A stretch of 64,000 nt of DNA from Sordaria brevicollis (lineage: Eukaryota; Ascomycota; Sordariomycetes; Sordariales; Sordariaceae), in the NCBI GenBank assembly GCA_033439795.1, contig JAUTDP010000014.1, positions 1,488,001 to 1,552,000 on the forward strand. Direction: 5' to 3'. Shown here piece by piece: positions 33,458-48,567 of this stretch. Each line of letters opens with the position of its first letter. Within the stretch, counting starts at the first letter, position 1. The position numbers were made by a program, and so were the translations under genes. Below the pieces are notes generated by a model that was given only the letters and a program-made list of their open reading frames with translations, did not search any database and was not told the DNA's origin.

Positions 33458-34815
33458 TTAGGCGGACTTGGCGCTAGTAGCCTCCTCGACGGCGACCCGA
33501 CCAAGAGCCTCGGCGACGGCACGCTCGCTGGCGCGCTTCTTCAGGACGTTCTCGATGAAAGCCTCACCAGCCTTGTACGAAGAACGAACAAGAGGACCAC
33601 TGGCGCAGTACAGGAAGCCCATGTCAAGGGCACGCTGCCTCCAGAGCTCGAACTCATCAGGAGTGATGTACTTCTCGACCGCGAGATGTCTCTTGGTCGG
33701 ACGCATGTACTGGCCGAAGGTAACGACATCAACATCGACCTTCCTCAACTCTAAATAGCATAATTGTGGTTAGCATCAATCCAAAGTGGCAAGCGCAACT
33801 GGTATGACGTACCCTTCAAAGTCTCCCAAAGCTCCTCCTCGGTCTCACCCAGACCCAGCATGATACTGGTCTTGGTGATGATGCCTTCCTTGCCCCGGAC
33901 CTTCTTGACGTGTTCCAACACCTTCAAACTCTGCCGGAAGGTGGCACGACGATCACGGACATAAGGGGTCAGGTTCTCGACAGTCTCAACGTTGTGCGCA
34001 TACACATCCAATCCACTCTCGGCCACAATCTTGACCATGTCCAAGTCACCGGCAAAATCGCCAGTCAGGGCCTCAACAAGAAGAGTCGGCTTCTTCTGCT
34101 TGATCCGGCGAATCGTCTCCGCAAAGTGCCTAGCACCACCATCGGCAAGATCATCACGGTCGACACTCGTCAGCACAACGTAACCAAGACCCCAACGGGC
34201 GAGGGCCTCAGCAGTGTTCTCGGGCTCGTGGGGATCCAGCGGGGGCGGCTTCCGGCTGGTCTTGACACTACAGAAGCGGCAGCCACGGGTGCAGGTGTCG
34301 CCCATGAGCATGATGGTGGCCGTCGCGGCGGCCTTGTTGGAACCGCCCCAGCATTCGCCGATGTTGGGACACCTAGCCTCCTCGCATACTGTGTGAAGGT
34401 TGAGACCGCGCAGGTCGGCCTTGATCTTGGCAAATTCGGGGTTCGCGCCGGCACTGGGGATGGGCGTCTTGAGCCATTCGGGCAGGCGGGTGATGGTACG
34501 CTTCTTTCCGGCGGGTCCGACTTGGGCTGTGCGCAAGGTGTAGGCTTCGCTGGGTGGGAGAGGAGTGTTTGACGATTGGCCTGCGATGAAGTCGTCGAGG
34601 GAAGCGAGTGTGGTGTCCTTGAAGTAGGTCGGGCGCGGCTTGGTTGCGGGCGCGGACGCGGTTGCGGATGCGGCTGGCGATGACTCTTGCGATGTCGGCT
34701 GGCTGGATGGGGCAGATGGGATAGTGGCGTATGACCGAGTCGACAGGGCGGCGGCGCGCGCAAGAGACTTCCGCAAAGGCGCCTGAAGACGCTGGATCGG
34801 GGCCGGTGAAGCCAT
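33458..34815 (-). CDS. Lipoyl synthase, mitochondrial
   Basis: Two exons, 33813-34815 and 33458-33750, give 431 residues. The intron has GTACGT, a GCTAACC branch and TTTAG. The start at 34815 (ACATTATGGCT) is chosen because upstream in-frame codons offer only GTG. Residues 1-35 are Arg/Ser/Ala-rich and form a mitochondrial targeting sequence ([18 protein letters not shown]). Auxiliary-cluster cysteines are in [12 protein letters not shown], and the radical-SAM CX3CX2C motif is [14 protein letters not shown] near the end carries the conserved serine. The enzyme inserts two sulfur atoms into octanoyl groups on GcvH and the 2-oxoacid dehydrogenase E2 subunits, using SAM and sacrificing its auxiliary Fe-S cluster. 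Confidence 0.97.
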
Positions 34816-36713
34816 AATGTGTTGGTAGATGGGTCTTGGTGTTGAGCTTGCCGGAACCCTACCAGTCGTGAACTGTCGTCGCAAACAACAAGCCAAGGGA
34901 TCTTGGGTGGCGGGATGCGGATGATGGTGGATGACTGGGGGAAGCGATGGAGACAAAAAGTTCGGCCCCCGGTGCACCGGTGCTTTGGAGCCTCTTCGCC
35001 TCTTGGAGATTTTTAGTGGTCCACGCCGCCCATGTCCGGTTACGTAACGCCGATCATACCCGCCAGCTGCCGGGGCGCATTAGGGGCCGCGCTTGAGCCG
35101 GCAAGACCGGGACCCCCATTCCTTGCGCTGACGGCGATGACTCCATTTTGTGAACCCTTTTGAAGTCCAGCAGTTCACCCCATGTTGTTTCTTTTGGAAG
35201 TCTGGAAGCAGCCGAAGACTGGATGACTTGCAGACAATCCTTCCCGATTTGTTTCAACATCTTTGAAATCTAAATTTGGGTGTAAGTGGTGTATCACTTT
35301 GTTCGCACAAGCACCTTTGTCATCGGAGATGTATCTAGTTGACGGTTTTCGAATCGGTCAGCGTCCCCGTTCCCGTTCTCCATGATGAAGTGGACCAGAA
35401 TCTGGGATAGAAATGCCGTAACATCCGCATGTCGTGGATGCTTCTCCCGGTGATGTCGGGGCATTCATGGCCGTTGAGAGTGGGTGTAGAGGTTCGAGAT
35501 TCGAGATATGTAGCATTCACGAGGAATGTACTGATGGCCCGATGAAACGAAGCTGCAACACAACCGACCCGAATAAAGGAGACGACCGTGCCAATGTGGT
35601 TAGGTGTAAGCTCTACCCAGTCGGTGAAGTATCATCGAGGTAGTCAGGAGAAGCTCAGGGGACGGACAGGCTCTTCACCGAGATATCACCTTAGCGAGCC
35701 CGACTTTTACCTGTCCCTGACTGAAATATGTCTATAGACGGTAAGCCGATGGGTAGAAGGCCGAGTCTCTTCGAGATGCTTCTTGCGCAAGTTGAAAATC
35801 CCAAAAATCGTAGCTAGTGCGTTTTCACGTGCGACTCTTTCAGGTGGACGAATGATCGAACTTCTCACTGCACCCTGAACTTGGTGTGTTTCGTCACCAA
35901 GAAGCTGCATAGCCACTGAGGGGTGAAGCTGAGGGGGGGGGCTGGCTGAGACTTGAGTGGTTGTTGGTCGGCAATTCAGTTCACTGTTCGTCGTCAGCTT
36001 CCCTTCAAGTTGCGCTGAGTCTTGAAAGAGACCAGACGGAACAGCTAGACAACTCTAAACATAACCACCAAACACAAAGCGGTAGCTACGTGAGCCACAT
36101 CTCCTTTTGCGTCTCAATAGAATTCATGAAGAACAAAGCGCAAAATTCTCGAACGTAGGCCAGGCAGGCCCCTTGATAACAAGAGGTTCGCATGGGAAAC
36201 ATTTGTTGGCGTCAATGCTGATCTTTTAGAAGGCCGTGCCTGGGTTCCTGGTTGTCGGTGGGGCTTCCTTGGAAGCGATAAAAGGGATTGTGGCTCGTGC
36301 TTGTGTACCCAGCTTCTTAACAGTTTGGCACATTTCGGATGACAAATGCCGTTAGTCACTGCAGTATCTTGCCCTCTTCTTTGCTGGCGGCAACGCAATC
36401 GCTTGGAGTTCAACCCGCCCGGCTGTCCTCTGACCTCGTTCCTGTGCCCTCCTCCGCAAACCCAAACGTCTTGCAACCTTCCAGACCACCTCACCAGCCT
36501 TCCCGATTGCCAACCTTCTGCATTCCAACAACCCGACCTCCCCTCCTACAAAGATCCTGCGAAATCACGATCCTTTTCGCAACGTAACCCGCGACAACAC
36601 CAACAACAGCATCACATCCTCCTTTTTCTGAGCTCGCGCTTTTCAAAGCTCAATCGAACAGCACCCGAATCTATTTTGGTATTCAGCCGCCACCCTCCAA
36701 CAACACAACAAAA
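34816..36713. other. Divergent intergenic stretch, 1.9 kb
   Basis: Promoters of lipoyl synthase and the R-SNARE gene. No gene supported. Confidence 0.5.
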
Positions 36714-37713
36714 ATGTCCGACGCTCCGTACGACCCTTATATCCCCAGCGGCCAGCAGGGCGCCGCCGGGCAACAAGGTGGTGCCAACAACTCGGGGACT
36801 GCCAGATTGCAACAGGTGGGTTGTTTCCCCCTTTAATGGCAACTTTGAGGTTTTGGCAATGTGGAAACGAAACGATACCCCTGGAAGTGCTGGGTCCGTC
36901 ATCCGTCTGCTTGTTCTCCGCGAGATCCAAACAATAGCAAAATCCCGCCAACAACACCGCGCTTAGCTTCTGGAATTAGCATCGGAGAGGAAACACGATG
37001 GCCAACATGGTGCATGCGGGGCGGAACCGATGGATCTGATGGATTAGATGGGCTGCATATCGGCAACACGCCATCGGTTCGTTCCCAGCAACGATGACAG
37101 GAAGTTTAGTGGGAGACTGGTTCCGGCCGCGTTTTCCTTCGGACATGGCGGTCAGAACACAATGCTATGGGAATATTTGCCGATGGTGGTTCCGCACCTG
37201 CGATTTGGAGAGTTTGGCATCTTGGGACAAGCGGACGGATACGAATTGCCCTGCATTACAGCCGGATTGCCATCGCTATGCGCGATAAGGCGACTTTTTT
37301 TTTTTTTTTCCCCAAGGAATACTATGCTGACGGAACTCTAGCAAATCGATGACACCGTCGGAGTGATGCGTGAGAACATCAACAAGGTCTCTCAGCGAGG
37401 TGAGAGGATCGATGCTCTTCAAACCAAGACCGACGACCTCGCAATTAGTGCACAGGGCTTCCGTCGCGGTGCCAACCAGGTCCGCAAGAAGATGTGGTGG
37501 AAGGTATGGACTGTCGCTTCTTGAGCCATACGGAGGGACATGTTTGATGACTGACTATTTACAACAGGACATGAAGATGCGCATCTGCCTGATTGTGGGC
37601 ATCATCATCTTGCTCGTGATCATCATTGTCCCAGCAGGTACGTTAAACTATGGATTCTCAGCACCGAGGACTATCTGCTAACATGGATCTCTCTAGTCGT
37701 TGCTACGCGCTAA
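36714..37713 (+). CDS. Synaptobrevin-type R-SNARE (Snc1/2-like)
   Basis: Four exons, 36714-36815, 37342-37503, 37568-37637 and 37697-37713, encode 116 residues. Residues 1-34 are a Gly/Gln-rich variable tail. The SNARE motif runs from about 35 to 88 ([20 protein letters not shown]...), with the zero-layer arginine in [15 protein letters not shown] juxtamembrane box precedes a C-terminal membrane anchor ([16 protein letters not shown]), and only six residues follow it. This is the form of exocytic v-SNAREs on secretory vesicles, which in hyphae deliver wall and membrane material to the tip. The first intron is unusually long for this window (526 nt, GTGGGT donor, CTCTAG acceptor, with a T15 run); the last exon is 17 nt. 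The frame across all joins is consistent. Confidence 0.95.
36816..37341 (+). other. Long first intron of the R-SNARE gene
   Basis: A 526-nt intron with a T15 run at 37295-37309, where other introns of the window are mostly 50-150 nt. It contains no recognised RNA gene. Confidence 0.7.
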
Positions 37714-42193
<4,480 letters not shown>

Positions 42194-43965
42194 ATGAGTA
42201 AGCCTTGTTTGTTTCCTCTCAAGGTCTTCCCAATTTAGCGACATTTTTGGGTTCATGATTGGTCAATGTTTCCTCACATACGGTTTTTATCTTTCACACC
42301 TTGGTTTATATGCGGTTCATACGGAGTTTAGCTGGGCATGACGAAAACTCGGATTTGATTCCCTTGCTTGTTTTTGCGCCCACATTTGTTCTTATCTTAC
42401 GCCGGCTTATGATGAAAGGCGTGGCTGGCCTGGCATCGTTGTACATATTAGGCTGCTGCTGCTGCTGGAAAATGGAAAAGCGAAGTTCATTCATCATTCG
42501 GCGGTAGGCTTGTTGCCAGTGTTTTCCTGCTCTCTAGGAGAAGCTCTATACGTGGTCTTCCTTCAAGCATCGAAACCCGAACAATTCCGGACGATATAGT
42601 CCTGGAATAGGACGAACGATCTATGTGCTTTCCCTCGGTCTTCATTATTCGCAGGCCTCCTTCTCCATAGCACATCCCTCGGCCATCGTCCTGGCGGTCT
42701 ATCCACCCAATGTGGATACTGCCAGCGGCCTCCGAGGTTCTAGATCCGCAATGCACCACATAAGACCCGAAACTATCGTACGTAGCACACAGCCTTCTCT
42801 TTCAGCTCTGGTGTTAGTCCGAGATTGACCAAAGACCCCAGAGTGACGGGAGAATGATACCGGGGGATCTTGGCGTTCCGTCGTTGGAGGCTCCGGGATA
42901 GGCTCTTCGGCAGATCGACGGAATGGCGCTATCGATTCGCCTCTGATCAGATGCGAACGACATGTCACTTGAACGGACTTCAACGGTTGGACGACAAACG
43001 GGTTGACTTTCATTAGCTTCGGTTTCGGATGACACCCTAATTATCGACTCATGGACGTTCTAGAAAGGGCCTTTTACATATCAAATGCCCATGCCATTCA
43101 TGAAAATGTCAAGGTCCAGGGACATCGAAGTCTATCGATGAGCGTTGTTCGCACATGTTTGTTGTTGGACCACCAATCCCGCAAGCATGTGAAATTCATT
43201 CATACACATCCGCTACACTACACCGCCGGAACCATCGTGGAGAAAGAAAACAAACAGAATGGAAGAAAATATCCATTGCCCTCGTGGTTTCACAAGATCA
43301 AGAGTCATTAGTCTTTCAGCTTGTGGGTCTTTTGGTATCCATATGCAAGATTCAGCTAGAGGAAGGTATCATTGGGGCTGCGTACCTCTAACTAACTAGG
43401 GCTGTGATCCTACTACTACATCTCCACGTCTACGATAATACAGCAAACACGGCCACTACACGAGATAGAGTGATATCTTGTCCAAGGCTCGTCGGAAAGG
43501 CCGTCCAGGTTTCCATTCTTCCCTCTCCACACTGTCTCGTACTCGTCCGAATCCCTTTCCGGCGATGCCAGACTGACTACATGCACAATGTCGAAAGATA
43601 GTCATGCCGCCTTTCGTGCTTTTGACTGAGGACAGGACAGGGCATAGCATGAAGGAAACAGCTCTTTGGTGAAGTGGATACGGAATGGAGCTGAAGATTT
43701 AAACTTATACTTTAGACATGGGGAGATCCATCCCGAAGAGGGAAATACTTGAGAGTGTCCACCGTTCCGGGTACGTAGCCGCCGTATACGAGACATGGGG
43801 AAAATAACTATATCTTAAAGCCGACCTCGATCCCTCATTCTTGAGCAACTCAACCGCTCAGGGCACTTCAAAAAGTACGATTGGTATCTGGATTCTTTTG
43901 ACCCATCATCCTCTTCGTCGTCCTCCTCCTCGTCATCATCAGCAGAGAAGAAAGAACAAGACATA
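42194..43965. other. Intergenic, 1.8 kb
   Basis: 3' flank of arg-6 and promoter of the terpene synthase gene. No gene supported. Confidence 0.5.
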
Positions 43966-45409
43966 ATGCCCAGCGTAATCCCTACAACACCAAACGACGA
44001 CGACACCATGGACGTCAACCTCGCCGCCGCCGAACTCCTCACATCCAAAATCAAGGGCCAGACTCTCCATCTGCCCAACATGCGGGAACTCTTTCCCGGG
44101 TGGACCAAAGCCGTCAACCCTTTACTCGACGAACTAACGGCTTGGTTCGAAGAGGAGATGGAAAAGTTGTTTCCGGATGCCAAAGTCAGAGCGAAGATTA
44201 GGAAGAGCGATTTCCCTTCTTTTGTTTGTTTGTGGGTTTCTCCCTTTTCCTTTCTTCTCTTTTTTATCTTTAGAAAGCAGAATGGCTGACTAGCCACGTA
44301 ACAGAACATTTCCAACCTCCCCCCTCCCCCGTCTCCAAACCATCACCTACTTTGCGCTCTGGTCTTGTCTCTGGGACGACGAGATGGAGTCTTCTAATAC
44401 CCAAACTCTGTGTCATCGCGAACTCGAATATGTTCGTCACCTTCTCGGGTTTTCTTACGTTCACCCTTCCAAACGCTCCTCTGTGGTAGTACCGCAGCCG
44501 CCAACCAAGCCCTCTCGCCTCTTTGCTGAGCCGGCGAGGGTCTTGAGGGAGACTTGGTCGGAACAGCAGCTGAAGAGATTCATGGGTGAGATGGAGTTGT
44601 ATATTGGGGCGTGTGCGGTTGAGGAGAGGTATACTGGTTCTGGTTCTGGTTCTGGTCAAAAGGGTGGTGGGATGATTATTCTGCCGGGAGTGGAGGAGTA
44701 CACGGGGAATAGGCTGGGGAGTTCGAGTGGGGGGGCGTATTTTGCTCTTGCTGAGTGAGTTACTGCTCTTCGTTGCCCTTCACTTGAGGGGTGAAAAGGT
44801 GAAATTGTGGCACTGACGGAATGACTGGTGGACAGGTTCATGATCGATGTTGAGATCCCTCAGGAGATTCATGATTTGGAGGAAATGAGGATTATCTGGT
44901 CGGAGTTGTGTAGGAGTGTTTCTTGGTGAGTACTTCCTATTTCATCACTCTCAATCAAAAAGAGGCCAAATCTGACAAATGACGACAGGATCAACGACCT
45001 CATCTCCCTCAAGAAGGAAATCAACTCAAGTCTCTATAGTCTCATCCCCATCGCCATGAACGAGACCGGTGGAGATTTGCACACCGTCGTCTCCGAAGTC
45101 CTTCAAGAACTGGAAACATGTCGCGAACGGTTCGAGAGTGCAGCCGGAGATCTCCTGTTCAGGATCATGAAGGAGGACGCGAAAGTGCGCAATGACGTGG
45201 AGCGGTTCATTGAGAGTTGCACGATTATGGTTACGGGGTATACTGAGTGGTCGTAAGTTCTTTCCCCCTTTTATTCTCTTGCAAACGCAGAGGAGATATG
45301 ATGAGGAACGAAGCTTACTGACTTTATAAAATGAAACAGGCTGCAATCAGATAGATATGGTGTTAAAGAGTATATGCAAGAGGACGGATCGTTTCTGATA
45401 CCCTTGTGA
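43966..45409 (+). CDS. Class I terpene synthase (sesquiterpene-cyclase type)
   Basis: Five exons, 43966-44231, 44305-44754, 44836-44925, 44989-45252 and 45340-45409, encode 379 residues. The first donor is GTGGGT and the others are GTGAGT/GTAAGT; all joins keep frame. The aspartate-rich metal motif is WDDEME (about 114), followed by a pyrophosphate-sensor-type Arg in EEYTGNRLGSSSG. The NSE triad is intact as NDLISLKKE, and the C-terminal RY pair is present (SDRYG). These are the hallmarks of fungal class I cyclases that ionise farnesyl diphosphate, although the chain length of the substrate cannot be read from sequence. A GSGSGSGQKGGG insert lies before the sensor region. No P450, prenyltransferase or transporter flanks it, so it looks like an orphan cyclase. 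It converges with a peroxisomal thioesterase gene. Confidence 0.9.
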
Positions 45410-45867
45410 GTAGAAGGAGAGGGTTGAAGACGAAAACGAGAAAGAGAGCGAGAGCGGACTTATGGGCGTAGAGGGCGTTTGGGTATTCCTTGGGTACTTA
45501 CTATAGCGGAAATTTTGATCTTACTTCTTATCGAATTTAGTCACTCATTAAAGCGGGTAGAAACAAAAGCCTTTGAACTTCACAACAGGAAGGCGTGCTG
45601 ATATCCTCCATCACAGCAAGCACCCGCCAGTTGCTCTGTCCAAGAACGTGGCTCCATTCTTCACTGACGGAAGGAGCAACATCCAAGAATCCAAAACAGG
45701 AAGGAACTGCAAGAAAACACCAGTTCACGGAAATATGCAACTGGCCAATATAAGAACAACTCTAACGTCCAATTGTTGCAAAAAGTCTATGTCCGCCAAA
45801 CCATTGGCTTCTCCATCGCTTCCTCTATGGAACTAGGATATCATCCAAAAACAAACACGCACCTACT
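45410..45867. other. Convergent intergenic stretch
   Basis: About 460 bases between terpene synthase and thioesterase stops; 3' UTRs only. Confidence 0.55.
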
Positions 45868-47094
45868 CTAGAGCTTCGAATCCGTCTTTCCAGGATTCTT
45901 CTCGAGCCTCACCAACCCTTCCTGCACACACGTAGCCAATAACTGGCCATCCTTGCTATAAATCCTCTGCGTCACCACACCCCTTCCATCGCCCGCCCAC
46001 GGACTCTCCATCTCGCTCAACATCCACTCGTCCGCCCTGACCTTGGCCGGCTCATGGAAGTAAATCGAGTGATCCAGACTAACCATCATGCCAATCTCGG
46101 GCCTTCCCACCATCTCCTCGGGACTCCCCTGTCCTTCCCACTCAAGCAGCGAGCGCACTCTTTCCTGCAAGTCTTCGGGCAGCTTCCCGAAATCCTCCGG
46201 GTGGAAGGGAAAGCGCCACAGCTTGTGGATGCGCCCGATGGTGCCGATAAAGTACGAGTCGCTCACGTACGCCAGCGCGGTCAGGTGCGCCTGCTGCCCG
46301 CCCTCGGCGCTGATCTTGCCGTTGGCGCGGTACCACTGGCGCGTCCGCTTGTCCTGGGGCCGCTCGCTGTCGGCGTTGGTGACCTCGATGCGGGCGCTCT
46401 GGAACGGGTTGGGCCCGGACCGGACGAGCTCCGGCTCGCCGTCGTAGTCGTCGGGCGGCGGCTGGCACGGCTTGCCCGTCTTCTCGTCGATGGGCATCGA
46501 AGAGGCGTGCGACACTTGGCTCCCCCGCGGACCGCTGGATCCTTCCCGCACGAAGGAGATTGTGGTGGTGAAGATGCACCGGCCCTTTTGGCGCGCTTGG
46601 ACGGTTCGTGTGGCGAAGGATCGGCCGTCGCGAACGAGCTCGACATGGAAGAGGATGGGAAGCTCGGCGGAGCCGGCGAGCAGGAAGTAGCAGTGCATGG
46701 AGTGGACGAGGAAGTCGGCTGGGACGGTCTTTTGGCCGGCTGCGAGACACATGGCGATTACGGCACCGCCGTAGATGCCGCGGGCACCAGGTGGGTGCCA
46801 TGGTTGACGGGCATTTGTGAAGATGTTCTGTGCGTGGTGTTAGCTTACAGTGATCTTGAAAATGGGTATGTGTTCTCCGGGGCTGATGTATGCTGTCGAA
46901 GACATATGCAGTGGATGGCTGTGATGAGATTGCCAAGGTGAGGTTCCGTATTCGTGAAGACTTACAGGTCCGATCACGGCCAGTTCTGTGACCTCCAAAC
47001 TGTTCTCGATAGGTGCCTTGGTCGGATCATCGGGCGGCGGCCTGATGAGGGTTGGACGTGAAGCCTCGTTGGATTCCTCCTTTGACTTGCTCAT
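45868..47094 (-). CDS. Peroxisomal acyl-CoA thioesterase (TesB/ACOT8 type)
   Basis: Two exons, 46966-47094 and 45868-46827, give 362 residues. The intron is 138 nt (GTAAGT..GCACAG, phase 0). The ATG at 47094 is preferred because the upstream in-frame option is GTG. The double hot-dog enzyme shows PPGARGIYGGAVIAMCLAAGQ (about 54-74), then VHSMHCYFLLAGS with RDGRSFATRTVQARQ. The second half has SLDHSIYFHEP with the catalytic-region Asp-His, and SPWAGDGRGVVTQRIYSKDGQLLATCVQEG with the conserved Gln. The chain ends in SKL, a perfect type 1 peroxisomal targeting signal. It should hydrolyse acyl-CoAs to free acid and CoA in peroxisomes, linked to beta-oxidation. A consensus TGACTCA-type site is 66 nt before the ATG. 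Confidence 0.94.
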
Positions 47095-48567
47095 CGCGGT
47101 TGACTTTTTTAAGATGGCGATGAGAATGCAGTTGTTGCTGAGCACACTGTGACACTCGATGAGTCAAGTGTATGTCACACAGTGAAAGAGGTGTAAGACG
47201 ACAGAATACTTGAAGATGCCAATGAGACTAGACTTGTTTATAAGTCGACAGAAGGTGAGACGCAAAAAGTGTATGATTAATCGAATAATATGAACACTGT
47301 CGGCTTATAGCCAAGAAGTACAGTATGGTAATATGTTTGGACGACGTTTTGTATCAATGATGATCGTAGACCCAGGGGAGGTCAGGCCGTAGTGGCATTT
47401 CCATAATTGCCGAGGTACCGCATTGTTGTTACTGGGTTGGGCGTATTGATTGCCGCGAGAAGGCCGCGGCCAACGGAAATGGTGGAATGAAAGCCAAGGT
47501 TTATGGATATGCAGCTACCAGAGAGACCTCGTCTTTGACAAAGAAGCTATAAATATTGCCAAGCTTCAGCACGATATCGAGGTCATTCGAAACACGCAGA
47601 GTACCCCTTTTTGAAACCCCTGCCAGTTCATCAGAACCCCCGCCGTTATCACCTGTCAATCAAGTTCCAGGTTAGGACAACCCCACGATAAACCCACTCG
47701 TGTTTTGGGCATTTAGGATTTGAGACTAGGTTGGGTCTTGGAGGCTCGTCTCTTTCCTACACTGACATTTGAAGGCGGTTGTGTTGGAGCAAGCTTCCAA
47801 AAGAGATGACAACCAACACATGAACTGGCGGCTGTTTCTTCAAAGAACCACGAGATAAACTTTTCTGCACGTGCCGCCATGTCTCCCTTTTCCCGGTCTG
47901 CCGTGTGACAACAGATCTTGCCCGTCTTTTCGGAAAAGAGTTATGCAGTGTGGCACTCGAACGAATGGTTCCCTCCCTCATCACACACACAAATCCTGCC
48001 GCTTGTTGTCGCCGCCGTCCACCCCATCCCATTGCAGCATGGCGGCGTCCACCACTGGCAAGCGAACAACGTCATTTCTTTTTGGGAGCTAGGATTGGCG
48101 TCGCCGCCATGCTGCTTGTCCGAGTCTTGTAAAGACCTACATATCCACTGACCACTCTGCACCCAAATCCCAAAGAGACCCAAGCTCCTTGCTTCAATGC
48201 TCCTATTGACCCGCAATACGGAGTCTCATAATTAGTGGCATAGTGAAACACGTTGTCGATACCCCAAGCAGCAGCGTATAGCTGTCCTCAGTCCCTTTTC
48301 CCATCTTCTGTCGACAAACTCCCACGATCTTCTAGGGCCTGGACCTTTTTGGTACCTTGTTGGTTGTGTTGCTTGTTGCAACTTTCAACAACACTGGAGC
48401 TATCATCCGCTCGTATCCTCGAGTCCATCCCGTCTGGACTTATAGTGCGGGGATAGCCTTTGCAGCAACACGGCTCTTTACACTCTCGTCACAATTTCTT
48501 GATTCTTTTTCTCTTCATCTTGTAACACCCTATTAATTCCCAGAGTCTGAACAAAACATCAACCGCA
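47095..48567. other. Divergent promoter region, thioesterase / Osh1-like
   Basis: 1.5 kb with no supported gene. It contains the perfect TGAGTCA palindromic-type site near the thioesterase and the leader of the Osh1-like gene. Confidence 0.55.
47160..47166 (-). promoter_or_regulatory. GCN4/CPC1-type (AP-1) site
   Basis: TGAGTCA on the plus strand (TGACTCA on the minus), 66 nt upstream of the thioesterase ATG. A full core match for bZIP factors such as CPC1. It may lie inside the transcribed leader, so function is uncertain. Confidence 0.35.

Noticed and set aside
43966..47094. Terpene synthase and thioesterase as a biosynthetic cluster
   Set aside because: They converge, share no promoter, and the thioesterase has an SKL peroxisomal signal and general TesB/ACOT8 features; no tailoring genes are present.
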